A stretch of DNA of 64,000 bases from Plectrocnemia conspersa (taxonomy: Eukaryota; Arthropoda; Insecta; Trichoptera; Polycentropodidae), in contig VTFK01000050.1 of the NCBI GenBank assembly GCA_009617715.1, positions 930,001-994,000 on the forward strand, in the 5' to 3' direction. The notes under the pieces are model-generated. The model saw only the letters and a list, made by a program, of their open reading frames with translations, did no database searches and was not told where the DNA came from. Both the position numbers and the translations under genes were made by a program. Below, in pieces: positions 25,702 to 44,530 of this stretch. Within the stretch, counting starts at the first letter, position 1; each line of letters starts with the position of its first letter.

Positions 25702-25976
25702 TATTTTGGACAAAGTCAAACGTCAAACTGTCATACTGATATATAAGTTTTTGGCCTTAACTTCGTGTATTGTGAGCATAATGAAAAATGTCAAAATTGT
25801 AAAATATTAAACTTAAATTTAATATATACTTTAATATTTATATCACTAAAAATATTAATTATATAAAAGTTATTTTAACCTTTCAAACGCCGTATATTTT
25901 TTACGTAGGTATGTGCCCCACACCGTAGATTTTAAATGTGTTAGAACAAAAAATGGGTTCGATTATGTACGACACC

Positions 25977-26363
25977 CAGAGCCGGCCTTAGATTATTTTG
26001 CGCCCCAGGCAAAAACTAAATTTGCGCCCCCCCCCTAATAATACTTTAATAACTCATTACATGAGCGCAAAAATATAATTGAAATTAAAGTAATTTGATA
26101 TTACATATATTTGACACCATACTCTTTTTTGCGATTGAGGGTATTTAAGAATTTGTAGTTTTATTTTCGTCGCGATTTTTTACGCGTGAAATAATCTAAA
26201 GAGTACACAGTAGTGTATACAAAAAAATATCAGATTATATTCTTTAACAATATTGTTTGATAATTTTAAGTGAATATTGCGCCTTTATTTGGTGTCACGG
26301 CGCCCCACAGGATCTAGCGCCCCAGGCGATCGCCTGTACTGCCTGCCCCTCGGGCCGGCCCTG
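25977..26363. mobile_element. Non-autonomous hAT element, 387 bp
   Basis: Ends CAGAGCCGGCCTTAG and CGGGCCGGCCCTG are inverted repeats, with GCGCCCC(AGGC) blocks inside both ends, a familiar hAT MITE layout. Flanks ACGACACC (25,969-25,976) and ATGACACC (26,364-26,371) match at 7 of 8 bases, consistent with an aged target duplication. Confidence 0.75.
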
Positions 26364-27489
26364 ATGACACCCGAGAAATGTACCCTTAATTTCGAGCCGG
26401 TGGTTCGTGATTTAAATTTTAAGAATGAATCGGAAGGACAAGAGATGTCTCTCAAACATTCTTAAATAAAAACTTGAAATATTTCCATAGTTAATTTATT
26501 TTTAAAAGGGAATTCGGTGCCATATGGCGCTTGCGGTGTAGACCAGGTTTTAAGCACTTAGTTAGCAGACACCTTAACGCAAATTTTGACGATGTAGATA
26601 TTAAACTCTCGAGTAAAACATTTCAGAATAATCCATTTCCACCTTAAATATAAAAGAATTTGGCATGGCAAAGAGATCTGGAAAATGGAGCTTGTGAATC
26701 TGCATTTGTACGAATACTCTGAAACGCTTTCAGGTCTATAATAAACATTTCCAAATATGTCTAACGTGTTTTGCAGTTGCTAGACTATAGCATCTTATCT
26801 GTTTATCTATTTTTGGCAAATGTTTGTATTACAAAAATCACTTTTTATTAATTTTTTTTTTTTAATTAGTAAGAGAATTTTTACCTATTGTTTATTGTTA
26901 TTCCTCGTATATATTATTATTAATGCGTTTTTACGAGCTTTACTTCTTTCGTTGTGTTTTACGTTTAATTTATCGAAATGTTCAATTAGATTATATATAG
27001 TGTCTATTAATGTTTAGCAGTCTCTTGCCTGCTTAACGTAGCATTGGTGGATACATGGTTGAATTTAATCCATGCATCACCTTTTTTTTTTATTATCTAA
27101 TTAACTAACTAACTAAGCTTGCTATTAATTTGTTGCGGTGAGATTTAATTCGTTCGAGATGCTTATTATTTAATTTTTCAAAATGCTTAGTGATAGTGTC
27201 TATTTTAAGGTCCCTATGTAATATCGAGTTGCGAAAGTACTAAGGAGCATTCGACACGATTCAATTAGATTATATGTTTTAAAATGACTGTGTAGCATTG
27301 ATTGCAGACAAACCATGGAGCATTTGACACGATTATTGACGAAATACCTTGTTTTTATTATTTTGTATTCAAAATGCTTTGAAGTCAATCAATTCGTCGA
27401 AGAATGAAGGTCTTGAACGATTAGAATGCTTATTAAACCAATATATTTGAGATACTGTTTAAAATGCTTTGATAATTAGTATAAAAGTA

Positions 27490-27600
27490 TATTTATTTCT
27501 CCCCATCTGCAAAGCTGATTGGTTCAGTATTAGGAGTGCATAGCTGTGACGCGTTACTTTCACAATATATGACGTGTTTGCTGTAACCGCGAAAGCGTTT
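27490..27600. repeat. Partial copy of the 18.4-kb inverted-repeat element
   Basis: CTCCCCATCTGC, GGTTCAGTATTAGGAG and ATATGACGTGTTTGCTGT match 18,430-18,612 with the inner part rearranged. Confidence 0.45.
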
Positions 27601-27874
27601 AAAAAAAATCATTTGAAAAAACGAAGGAAGTCAAAAATATTCTACAATAGATATTAAAATAATAAAAAATACTTTTGTGTATAAAAACATACCCAATTAT
27701 TGCGGCCTTTATATTTCATATGTTGGCAGCACTGTAAATCAGATAGCTGTCAATAATCATGAGTTAAAATCAATAATATCGTGCCGTCGCAGTGGAAACG
27801 CTCAGTTATTTACCGTCCATATTAAGACTTTTTATAACATTGTTAGGACTTACAATAAGTAGCTAGGTAATTCA

Positions 27875-28203
27875 GTTGATATAAACCCAATAGAAAATTG
27901 TCGAGCAGCTCTTAAATCCATTGTATATAAGTGCTCAAATACTAATTTAAATATTATGAAGAAAAAAATATTGAAAACGTGTGACTAAACGATCCAAAAA
28001 TAAAATAAAAGCTATAATTGCTAGTATAGAGTATGCCCAGAAGAGTATCCGAAGTAATGAAAAAGAAAGGTGGTTTTACTAGATATAATTTTTAAAATTA
28101 AGTTTGTAAAAATATTGCTATTTTTAAATTACATAAAAGTCTGTAGAAACTACAAGAATATAAAAAATAATAGCTGGTCCAATTATTTTGTCACGCCCTT
28201 GTA
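27875..28203 (+). pseudogene. Tc1-type transposase C-terminal remnant with right end
   Basis: DINPIENCRAALKSIV matches the D-x-NPIE-x-x-W motif around the last catalytic acid of Tc1 transposases (the Trp is gone). After a frame change, SMPRRVSEVMKKKGGFTRY matches the usual C-terminal SMPRR...KGGxTKY. About 80 bp later GGTCCAATTATTTTGTCACG and CCCTTG, followed by TA, look like a Tc1 terminal repeat. The left part is missing. Confidence 0.75.
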
Positions 28204-31200
28204 TATCTACCGGTGAAATGGTTTTGGACTTCACTAGTGAAAATATAACTGCTCTGAAAAATACACATTCACTGTAACACAGTGAACATCATACTATCCA
28301 CTTTTTATCAAAAACACACATACGCTTTACTCACACAATCATATTGTAGGAGTTGATAACCAGTTACTGTGATATTACAAGTTTTTTATTTTGTGCGAAA
28401 TATGTATTTTTATAGCCGGATGTGACACAGACGAAAATCCTTGGAATGAGCATTGCCGCTTCAACAAGAACAAGCGAGACAACGAATATTCTTACGCGCA
28501 TGTATCGCTTCTCTCTCGCATACATCTTTATACGTAGACAACGCATTCACAAAATTATTGCAGTTTGAATTTTGACGTATCAGTTAACAGCAAACTGTTT
28601 TTGGATTCGGTACACACAATTTAACATAGTGACTTTTTAAAAATTGAAAATAAACTACCACTCTTCTTCTACATCCTTAGAAAGTTATTATTGTTGAAAC
28701 GAAACCAAAGAAAATTGACTTCCAACTTAACCGTGATTTTGTTTTGAATTTTTATTTTTTAAATATAATTAATTGTATTTTAAAATATGTATATTTAAAT
28801 CTATTATATGTAAGCAATTTGTATCACTACATAACAAAAATATTTTATTAATTTTTGAAATGTTTTTAATTGCATTTCTAAATAATATATCATATGTGTA
28901 AAAGCGTTTACGATCTCTTCTAAACTCTCCAAACTCTGCCGATACGCTGCAGTTTCTCGATAATAATCGTTATTGTGGCGCAGATAAAAACAAAAACAGC
29001 ACACAATCGTATTTTCGTGCGACATATATCCTCATTCAAGACACACCCTAGAAATTTTAATACATATTGAAAGGATATGGATAGGCATTTTGGTCCGGCT
29101 TTTACAAAATACGAAAATTTCGTGTATTACATTTTATTTTATACAAGAAAAGTAATGATAGACATAAAGTACAGTCACACTAGACGATAACACTTTCATA
29201 TACGTATTATTAATATATGTTTTTAATTTTTCTCTTCGTTCAAATGCAACCGACGACACTGTATCTTGGATGCAGTGCGATCGTTCGCCTCCCCAATAAT
29301 TCATATAAACGTTATCATTATCACAATATTTAGACACAAATTTGACCAAAGTGACCCCGACTAGTGCAAGAGTTACTACAGCCCTAATGATTTCATCAAC
29401 TTTACAATTATTAATATAAAATTATTTGTATCTTTGTATTATATTTACAATATTTTTGCGCATGCGCATATATGTACGAGCAGATCTAAACACGCTCGCT
29501 TGTATACGCACATTGTTAAAATAATCTTAACACTAATGTTTTTATTACAATCAACAATTCCACACTGTGGGATGAGATCCCATGTTCGTATTCGATAATC
29601 GCAAACATACAAAAAAATAACTTATCGATACATTAATACGCAAAAGGGAAGATGGGGAGTATGTTGCAGACTGAATCCGGGAGTGCAAAATTAACTTTAT
29701 AATCATATCCGATCGTTTCATAACAGATTAACGTGTATACTCAACAACATAATATAAATTTCCAGCTGCATATATCTCGTTCGTTGCGAATAAAATAAAC
29801 CTCTTAAAACGCTTCAATGCATCATTGAATTTAGGAACATGTAAACATATATTTATATTTTATATGCATTTTATATATGGCAACTTGTTTGTGAGAGTCT
29901 TATTAACATACGCACGTCGTACGCGACACACAAAATAAAATAAAAAACACTATCGAAACACATCAAACATGCTCAAGATAAAAACACAAAACATAATATT
30001 ATTTTATCATCATTATAACAAATTATTAATTAAATTGATTGCATCTGTATTCTAACGATATATAATAATGAAAATAAAAATCTATACACGTAGATTGATA
30101 AATGTTATGATGAAAAATTCACTTTCATATCATCGCATCGACGCCAAAGTACAAAACTCTAATACGATCTAACCACTGAGCACCATTCTAATATGTAAAT
30201 CATTAATCACCACAAAAAGTTTGTTGATATGCAGAAACAGATCTGATATATCGTTATCATTATTGAGCTTGTTAACGACTAATTTTAATTATATAATTCG
30301 CCTTCCACAATGCGATCTGTTTTATTTTTAACCCTTTTACTCTCAATATTGCAATTTATCTAGTCTATAACTATACTACTCGTACATTTACTTTGCAATA
30401 TATCATCTAAGCCTGAGACGGCAAAGATTACAACATCCGCAAAATGAGCATAAAAGGGTTAAATCAACACAAAATGTCTTCAAAAATAGAATCGGGTTGT
30501 TCGGAACTCATTGATACAATTTTGAATTTCTCATAAATTTCCTTACAACCAAAAACACATAGGTGATTTCTGATTTACGCTCTCGTTTTCCATAACTTCA
30601 AAAATATTGTGGAAAAATAATACACAATATAATAAAAATTGAAAAAATTACAAATTGCCTATTGCTATCGATTATACATATAATACTCATTCCTCGCTTT
30701 CACGCAGTCCTTAATGCGGGCACACCCAACAACACGCGGTTTTAGTTTTATTTATCTTTTCTCATTAAACTCTTAACAATTTTTAATATTTCATAATAAT
30801 CAATATATAAATTATGTAATTGCTTTCATTTATATTTGTATTATATATATCAACATCTGCAAAACGCATGTCTCGAGTGACGACATCCCTACAAAATAGG
30901 ACACTTTATAAACCGTATACATCACTTAAAGCCTATTCTTCAAAACACTCCTTTGGCCGTTTCAGTCAAATGCGAGCGAGGCGACGATCGCCTCTCGCTC
31001 GGGATCTTAAAATAGAACAATCGTTCGACCCGCACTCGCACGTTAAACACTCATAAAAATGTCGGTAATGCAATTGCTACTACATGCAGCTCGAAAAAAA
31101 TCATTCCTAAGCGCGTCGCTAAAAAATCAGATGATATGTCATTTAAACGATAGCAAACCTACGCGTAAAACTTACAATAAACAATGTTATCTACGTCAAA

Positions 31201-31983
31201 AAAAGCGCTCCAAAATAAGAATAATATAAATAATGTTGATTGCGTATCGTGACTAGTATTTATTACAATTCTGCTCAACTATACATACGCAAGATCGAAA
31301 GTATAATTTTGTGGCAAACCAATAGCGACATCGCTATACGTCCGTATAAAAATAATGATGCGTGATAATTTGACATATTAAATAATTATTACTACATATA
31401 TATTTATATGCGTATATATTACATAACATAAATTTACATTCAGTACTAGGTGGTATCTAGCTATCGTCGTTATTCGCTAACATTTCACATCGCTACATCT
31501 GAAAGATACACCGTTTTACATTAGATCTGATATACGATTAACTCAACTCCGTTGAATACTTTAACATATGTAACATTTTTCTTGCGCTAATTTTTAAAAG
31601 CATTGTATCTTTACAGTATAAAAAATATTTCCTGTCGTTTTTCATTACGACTATTATGCCAACTCTAGATAATAATAATAAAAAAAGAAAACAGAAAATA
31701 TCGGACGTCCCTCAATAAAGTTAATATCTCAACATAATCCAATGAAATGGTAACATAAATTTATAAACGCTCTTTACTGATATAAAATACAACTCAACGT
31801 AATCATAATAATATGTAAATATATCTGAATATACATAAAAAAATATAGAAGAAGCAACAAAATGATTCGGTTACGTTACTTATTTTGATAAATATAATAA
31901 AAATTACATTAGTCTCGCTGTCAAAATATAATAGATCCAGATCTGAACATGGAATTTAATTTATAACAGTTAATAACAATATA

Positions 31984-32012
31984 TATGTGTGTGTGTGTGT
32001 GTATATATATAT
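31984..32012. repeat. GT/AT dinucleotide microsatellite
   Basis: A GT run followed directly by a TA run, in the probable 3' UTR side of the Smad gene. Confidence 0.8.
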
Positions 32013-32154
32013 CCATAAAAGAAATTACAAAATAAAAATACACATATTTACGTATATGTGATAGTTACATTATATAATCTCAGATGGCAGCTGCGACACA
32101 GTGATGCATCTCCGCTGCTCTAATTGTGTTGTTCCAAAAGCGAGTCAATGTTTC

Positions 32155-37856
<5,702 letters not shown>

Positions 37857-39256
37857 TTATTAAGAAAATCATGTTTGAATTTTTAAGATTCAAAGATTTC
37901 ATCGACAGAATTTCCCATATGTGCCATTTATTTACGAAACCCAATGATTGAATTGCAAAAAATTGCGTCTTCGAAGTCAACTGAAACAAAATCATACCCT
38001 TGAGGTACACCAATACGAACGAAAAAGTTTATCTATTGCTCTTAACACATTGCACAAATTTGTGTTTGTTTCAACTTCATACAGCAAAAACCCATTAAAC
38101 TGCGGATCTACTGTAACATATTCATTTAGCGCTTTAGCCAAAGATATTACTGATATTATATTAATTTAAATTAATATCCAAAATTCCAGAGGTGCAAGAC
38201 TTGAGTAAAAAAATTTCGTTATAAGACAGTGTTCATACATCCTACATGTAATATATTTGTAATGGTGAAAAAAGTTACCATAAAATTGTGAGTCGTGTAC
38301 CAATATAAAATAAATAGTATTGTAATATTTTTTAACATTTTACAGTTAACATATGTGGTGATCTTCGCACGGTACTGAACTGTCGCTTTGACATTTTGTT
38401 TGATATTTAAACAACGTAACAGACAGATTTCTTTAAATTACTAAAAAAATACAATGAAAAACGAACTGTCACCTCCAATAGAGATACACTCGTATAATCT
38501 TATTCTATTATTATTTATACATATTATATATTCTAACACTAATGAAATTTTAAATTTAATATTTGTTTTTGTGTCACGATTTAGTAACGACGTGTCGGCA
38601 TTTTTTCGCTGTCAATGGTAGCATAGTTGAACCTGTGTTGCAATTATTGCCGCGTAAATTAACCGTAAAGTGTTGAATATAAAAAATATTATAGAGGTCA
38701 CAAAGTTTGATATTTGTTGTTTTAAAAATGAGTAAAAGTATTTCATCATAATCTGAATCGTTTTTATTTATAAAATATGTATATTTGGTGATTTCAAACA
38801 TGAATTGATTATTTATTTTATTGGTATGCGATCTTACTATATTTTCTTAAGCTTCGAATCTCGTATAGAAAATACTATAATATATCATTTATAAACAAAT
38901 TACACCTTCCTAAAGGGTTGGATTTGGAAATGGAACTAAACAATAACGCGATTGGCTCTCAATTTGCCTTATCTCCCATTCGTTCACGGTTCGTCGAAAG
39001 ATTCAATACATATTGTAAAAAAGGTTGTTGAAACTGGTAAAAAACGTTATTTTTGTTTTGTAATTCTCAAGTAATTTGTAGTCATTTTATTTTTTATGTG
39101 ATTTGTTAGGTTTTTTTTTTTTGTAATGTATAATTTTTTTATGGAATTGTAAGATTTTTAATTTCTTCGTGTTATTTGTAGTTTTTATATAATTAGTAAG
39201 ATTATTTTAATATAATTTGCGTTATAAAATAAATTTTATTATTATTATTATAAAAT

Positions 39257-39288
39257 AAAATTTAGGCACAGATATGTGCCTAAATTTT
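39257..39288. repeat. Perfect 14-bp inverted repeat with 4-bp loop
   Basis: AAAATTTAGGCACA, then GATA, then TGTGCCTAAATTTT. It could form a hairpin in either strand. It follows an ATT trinucleotide run. Confidence 0.85.
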
Positions 39289-39452
39289 ACACAATAATTA
39301 ATTAAAGTACATAAAAAAATGTTTTAAGCCACTGATGCACAGAAAGTTTTCATATTCGATCACTATGTACGTCATCAATGAGCAAACAACCAAGAATATC
39401 ATTTCAGCTTTTTCCAGGAGGGGTGGGGCAAAATAAATGAGAATCGAATGAA

Positions 39453-39650
39453 GCATATCTAAACTGAATTTTGACCAATAGAAAAGCGCCAAAAATAAGT
39501 ATCCCTTCTCAGAAGCAAAATTCCGGTAACGAATGTCCCCTGCTGCTATGACGTAGACACGATTTTATTGCTTTTGATGTGAATTTTTTACTTCTGAGAG
39601 GTGAAAATTGTTTTTGCGCCCTTTTATTGACCAAAATTTGGTTTGAATAC
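39453..39650. repeat. Long inverted-repeat element (about 60-bp arms)
   Basis: Left arm GCATATCTAAACTGAATTTT...CCCTTCTCAGAAG and right arm CTTCTGAGAGG...ATTTGGTTTGAATAC are imperfect inverted repeats around a middle containing GACACGATTTTATTG. Half copies at 12,935-13,050 and 21,478-21,591 show it is a dispersed family. Class unknown; no target duplication found. Confidence 0.6.
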
Positions 39651-40539
39651 ACTTTAATCAACACTCATATCATAAATCCGTAGTAAATCGGCAAGGATAG
39701 CTATCATATTTTTAAACAATAATGTAATATCCAAGTGCAGACAAACTTTGGAGCAATATGCGCAGTATGTCCGTACTTTTAAAACTTTTATTAGGTTAGG
39801 TTTGCGTTTGAACAGCAAATGGACGTTTTGCAACTGTCAAATTGAGTTTCATAGAAATCAGTTAAATTATATTTATGTCTTTAGAAATATATATCTACCG
39901 TTAAAAATGTAGTTGGACTTCAGTAGTGAAAATATAACTTCACTGAAAAATACACACTGTAACATGTAAATAAATAATGATAAGTATGTAATGTATACAT
40001 TATTACGTATGGAAAAGTTGAAATCGTATAAGTTGACTAGCACCTGCTAGATAAATTATATTTTCACTGGTAAAAAAATATTTTCGGGATCGATTCGACT
40101 ATATTTTTTATTAAAATTCACAGTATTTCATAAAAGGACAAGCATTTTTATAGGAAAATTCAAGGGGTCTGCCCCCCCCCCCCCATGACGTCCCTGTAAA
40201 CAACGATCGTTGTTAGCATTTCTCGCTATTTTTACGAACAACGATATATCGTTGCTTAGCATCCGAAATTATTGTTTTTAAATTGAATTTATGTAGATTT
40301 GCTAATTTATTTGGGTGCAGGGTAATAATAAAGTTAAAAATGAATTACTATTTTTGGAAACGAGAAAACGGTAATTCGAGGTTCGAGGCCCTGGAAATTA
40401 TTTTATAACTAAAACGTAGTATTGTGCGACTTGACTATCCCTGTTGTGTACGAATCGAATTTTGACATATGCATATATACACACACACACTCGCACCTAC
40501 CGGCAAACACAATCAACACAACATCGTCACGTTTTCCTA

Positions 40540-40990
40540 GGCTAAAATAAAAGCGCCGAGACGGGAGCGGAGTCTCTTCCCGAGGCGACTTCCACCGTTC
40601 GATCATGTGCGTGCAGAGCGTGCGCAATGGAAACGAAGCGGCCCGCGGCCCGCGGTCGACGGTGAATAAGAGTTGTAATAAGTTGGAGATCGAAGACGAG
40701 AGGAGCGGACTTTTTTCGGAAAAGGCGAAGAGCGGGTAAAAAAAAGACGGCGCGTCGAAAACTCACCCCTTCGGAGACTTCGGAGCGGCGACGGAACGAC
40801 CCCCACATTGCGCAACGCCGGCTCGCGTTTGGCCCGAGAGCGACGAATCGCGGCCAAACACCGGACCGGGTCGCGCGTTTTTTTTTCGACCAAAACAATA
40901 ATAATCTAAAATAAATACGTTCGTCTGCGTTTCGAAATAGATTATAAAGCGGCCGACGCACGTTCGGCGTTTACTTCGCGACCTTGAACG
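40540..40990. promoter_or_regulatory. GC-rich, CpG-rich island
   Basis: A sharp rise in GC content and CpG density in AT-rich surroundings, about 2.9 kb upstream of the first visible Smad exon. It may be the Smad promoter with an untranslated first exon. The open frames in it (up to 139 codons, minus) are low-complexity and arise from GC content. No single TATA box or start was assigned. Confidence 0.45.
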
Positions 40991-41752
40991 GCCCGAAATT
41001 CATATTTTTCAATATTTCAATATTATCCGTAGGGAGGCAGGGTGGCTGAAACAAATTCAGTGTTTTGAACAACCACCAAAGTTTAGAGTTACATTTTGGA
41101 AGAAATTATTTGCAAAAGACTTGCTAAAAGGGTCGTAAATCTCGTTTGTTCGTCGGCGTGATGAACAAACCGTTTTGCGTATCTGGATGACATCCATTGG
41201 CATTTCCGAACAAATAAAATACAAAAACTCACTTGTAAAATACAAGAGTCGATGCCAAATATCTCCACCAAAGAAAAAGATGTTCCACATTCAGTGAAAA
41301 AGTGGAGCTACGCTGAATTGATTGAGAAGATCCTTAAAAAAAGCAACTTGGCTATACTTTTACCGTTCAATCTGGTCCAGTTGAATCTCAAGACTTCGAC
41401 CACATCTTCGATACGATTCGGAGCACATAGGTAATATCTGACCGAACAACCCCGCGGTTGCCGGGCTTTAGCTATAGGATTACCCTACAGCTAGGGATAT
41501 AAATACAGACAATGATCACACAATTGTATCAACTTAGAAAAAAGATTAATAAAAGATCCTTAATTAAGAAAGTCGTTTCCAAAGAATCATTTCAAGTACA
41601 AAAAGATTTTAAATTATTTGAATATACTAAACAGCGTAGTCTCGAAAAATTGTACAATTCCTTATTGCGCTTTATGCATTAGTCTATAATTATTTTTTAA
41701 ATAAATAAACTGCAATAAATATCCTTATAATTTCCAATTATAATGTCTATTG

Positions 41753-42191
41753 CAGTGGTGGCCAGACCGTGGCGCATTGGATGATCACAAGTGGCGCATT
41801 GCATCATTGCGCCCACTTATTCTTTTAAAATAGGCATTATAACTGAATCCATATTCATATTTTTACCTCAAATGCCCTTAATTCAGCCTTTTCATAAATG
41901 AAATTAATAAAAAGCAAAACAATCGCGAATAACTGATTCGAATTTGAACAACGATCAATGTAGATTTGTGCTCTAATAAACGTGTGTCTTTTGAAATGAC
42001 ATGAATTAATTAATTGAATTCCGTGATTGAGTTATTCCTTTTCCTCCCATAAGCGAAGCTGTTCCTACTCCTATCTCTATTTTACAACCCCAAATGTGAA
42101 CGTAAGAAGGTAAAAAAAGTGCTCGAGTTGTATGGTGCATCTAAACTTGTGAAAAAATTGGCGCATGGTATACAAAAGTTGGTCACTTCTG
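41753..42191. mobile_element. Non-autonomous hAT element, 439 bp
   Basis: Exact 8-bp duplication GTCTATTG (41,745-41,752 and 42,192-42,199). Ends CAGTGGTGGCCAGACC and GTTGGTCACTTCTG are diverged inverted repeats, with TGGCGCAT near both ends. No transposase segment recognised. Confidence 0.8.
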
Positions 42192-42265
42192 GTCTATTGT
42201 AATATATTGTATTGCAAATTTTTAAACAAAACAAAAACCATTTTTTCGGGCGGTTTTTGAAAACC

Positions 42266-42446
42266 ACACGTGTCAGATGGATTCACCTGACACCAGGCCG
42301 GCGCCGTTTAGTGGGGAAGGTATTGTATGGGCTAGTACCTACCATTTCAGACGTGCCGGACGAATCCATCTGACGCCGGCCCGACGCTGCCCATAGAACA
42401 CCACCCCAACTACACGGCGCCGGGCAAATCCATCCGGCACGTGTGA
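42266..42446. repeat. GC-rich inverted-repeat element with three related arms
   Basis: CACACGTGTCAGATGGATT at the left and AATCCATCCGGCACGTGTG at the right are inverted repeats, each next to a GGCGCCG block. A third arm (GACGTGCCGGACGAATCCAT, about 42,351-42,370) lies inside. Class unknown. Confidence 0.55.
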
Positions 42447-42794
42447 AACCGGTATTACTCTACAGCCCATTTAATGTATTCGATTCTTTCTTCAACGATG
42501 ACGTCAGATCTCACAATTTGGCCTAAGTATCAAAAGCTAATATATCGGATTTTGGCAACTAAATGCTTAATTATTAATCTTCTTTTTAATTTAGAAGGAA
42601 TTTTAAATGATTGAAGCATAAGGTGAAAAATATGCCTTATTAAAGATAGAAATGGAGGTCTACAATCCTCCATACGACTCGTGTTTCAAAAGTAAGTGCG
42701 ACCTAATGAAGGTTACGAAGTACTTTCTCAAATAACTGACTAATATGAAGTGATTAGTATCAAAATTACTTTAGTAGTCTTCCGTTGCTTAGGT

Positions 42795-43131
42795 CAGGGG
42801 TAGAAAACCTCCAGCCCGTTGGCCCGCCACAGATAGGCTCAAAATTCAATAAATTTACCAATTTCTAATAATATTTTTTTATATTAAAAAATTTAATTTA
42901 ATTATTGAATCGTGAATTTTTTTAATATCCTTGACTATAAACACTTCTGCCAGTAAAAAGTTACGGGTTACGCTCAGCTGGGCGCTTAAGATTTATGATC
43001 TTTTTGGAGAATTTTGGTGTTCATGCGTGACAAACAAATGATAACTTTGTAATTGAAAATTTTGAATAGCCTGCGGATGATTTTATAAATATCCAAATGG
43101 TCCTTGGCATAAAAAAGGTTCCCTGTCCCTG
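42795..43131. mobile_element. Non-autonomous hAT element, 337 bp
   Basis: Ends CAGGGGTAGAAAACCT and AGGTTCCCTGTCCCTG are inverted repeats, with CCCGTTGGCCCGCC inside the left end, typical of hAT. Flanks GCTTAGGT (42,787-42,794) and GCTTAGGC (43,132-43,139) match at 7 of 8 bases. Confidence 0.78.
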
Positions 43132-43243
43132 GCTTAGGCACATATATCAGCAAGAGACGCATAAGTTCTACAATATTTTTAAAGTTTTTTTTTAAATATC
43201 CTTGCACTGATATTTTTTCCACTTATTTTGATCTAACATTTAA

Positions 43244-44530
43244 CCCATTTAAACCTACTGTACCATATATGGTACAGTAGGTTGAACTATTTTTCTGATG
43301 TATATCTAATCAAGTGTTATGGCAATGATTTAGTTTTGCGTCAAGTATAAGGAATAAACAAAATATTAATATAATAAATAAAACTATAGTCATCAGAAAG
43401 TTAAAAAAAATATTTGTTTCGTAATTATATATTATAATATATTTTGGAATTAACTTACAAATAATACTTCTGGTTATGATATTAGTTTTTTATTAATATT
43501 TGTGTACATTTTTTCACTTTGAAATATGGTGTACCCCATTTGGTACAGTAGGACAATGTACAATACAAAATTCGTGGAAAAATCTATCTTATGGATATTA
43601 GAAATAATTTAGTTGCTATGCTTTATTATGAGACAGATTTTTAACGATATTTACAAATTTGCATTGTGCTGATAATCTAGATTTAGATAAATCCGACAAA
43701 TTTTCAAAATTTGGCCCATTTACAAACATTATATCTAGTAGTCTGTATAGAGAAAACCATAGTGTCGGAAACAATTTCAGTTTCAATTTCTGAATGTCAG
43801 ATACTTGAATTAGATCTTAATGCCAATGTAGTTCCAACCTATACTGATAAACTTTTTAAACATTGAATGGGAGAATTACCACTTGTTGTTCATAGACAAT
43901 TTTTTCACGGGCTTGCCTCTGGTAAATGAACCAAGTAAAAGAAATATACGAGTCGCTGGTACTATTGGAGAAAATCGATCTGGGAAATGTTCCTTACTTG
44001 AAAATAATGGTGAAAAAGAGAGGAGCGGAAAAAAAGAAACTACTACTGTTTTAGTGATGAATAAACCAGGTTCATAAATCGCAACATCTGAAAAAATATC
44101 ACCATTTCACAAGCTCAATTGGTCCATTAATTAGTATCCATAGAAAGAAGTGGTACATGCCTCTCATTTTATACTGCATTGATGTGGCAGTACAAATTGC
44201 TTGGTTGGTTATCGGAGATAATAGCGGGACGATGGATTTGTTGACTTTTAGGAGATGTATTACAACAGGTATTATAGAAACAAAAAAGCCAGAATCAAAC
44301 AGAGCATCTTCACTGTCGACTGAGGCAAGATATGATGGTAAAGAGCATTTGGTTATAAAACCAAGTGACCGAACAAGAACTGGGCTTTGCCATAAATAGT
44401 GCCCTGCCAGATGTATAGAATGTAATGTTGGACTACATGTTTAGTGTTTCTTGGATTATCATACTAAAAACTAATGTTAAATAACGAATCGTGGAAGATG
44501 TATACAAACTTGTAAGCGTAGGATTGTTTT
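43244..44530 (+). mobile_element. Second piggyBac remnant with transposase pieces
   Basis: Left end TTAA (43,240-43,243) then CCCATTTAAACC, followed by a perfect 28-bp palindrome (43,254-43,281; arms CCTACTGTACCATA) and a partial copy at about 43,526-43,553. Transposase pieces: IDNFFTGLPL and RVAGTIGENR (from 43,886), LYCIDVAVQIAWL (44,166), FRRCITTGIIETKKPES and RYDGKEHLVI, then CNVGLHV and CFLDYHTKN to about 44,465. This is the second half of a piggyBac transposase, broken by stops and frame shifts; the N-terminal half and first catalytic Asp residues are missing. No matching right TTAA end was found, so the end coordinate is approximate. Confidence 0.78.

Larger units (their letters stand above)
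26372..32154. other. Long AT-rich region downstream of the Smad gene
   Basis: No protein family recognised in the short open frames. It holds two repeat copies (27,490-27,600; 27,712-27,765), a Tc1 transposase tail (27,875-28,203), a segment at 28,205-28,290 (TTGGACTTCACTAGTG) repeated near 39,912, and a GT/AT microsatellite near 31,986. Part of it is probably the 3' UTR of the Smad gene on the minus strand. Confidence 0.45.

Noticed and set aside
29134..29349. 71-codon minus frame in the AT-rich region
   Set aside because: No recognisable domain and similar in length to chance frames in AT-rich DNA.
38574..38801. Possible Smad start (MLPLTAKKC) on the minus strand
   Set aside because: Resembles the MLPFTPP start of fly Smox in five residues only and is followed by a stop, with none of the expected MH1 residues.
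40409..40961. Arginine-rich minus-strand frames in the GC island
   Set aside because: Overlapping frames of similar length, low complexity, no domain; better explained as an untranslated CpG-rich promoter.
41252..41434. 60-codon plus frame ending at a possible donor (first G-alpha exon?)
   Set aside because: No resemblance to a G-alpha N-terminus and no supporting homology.
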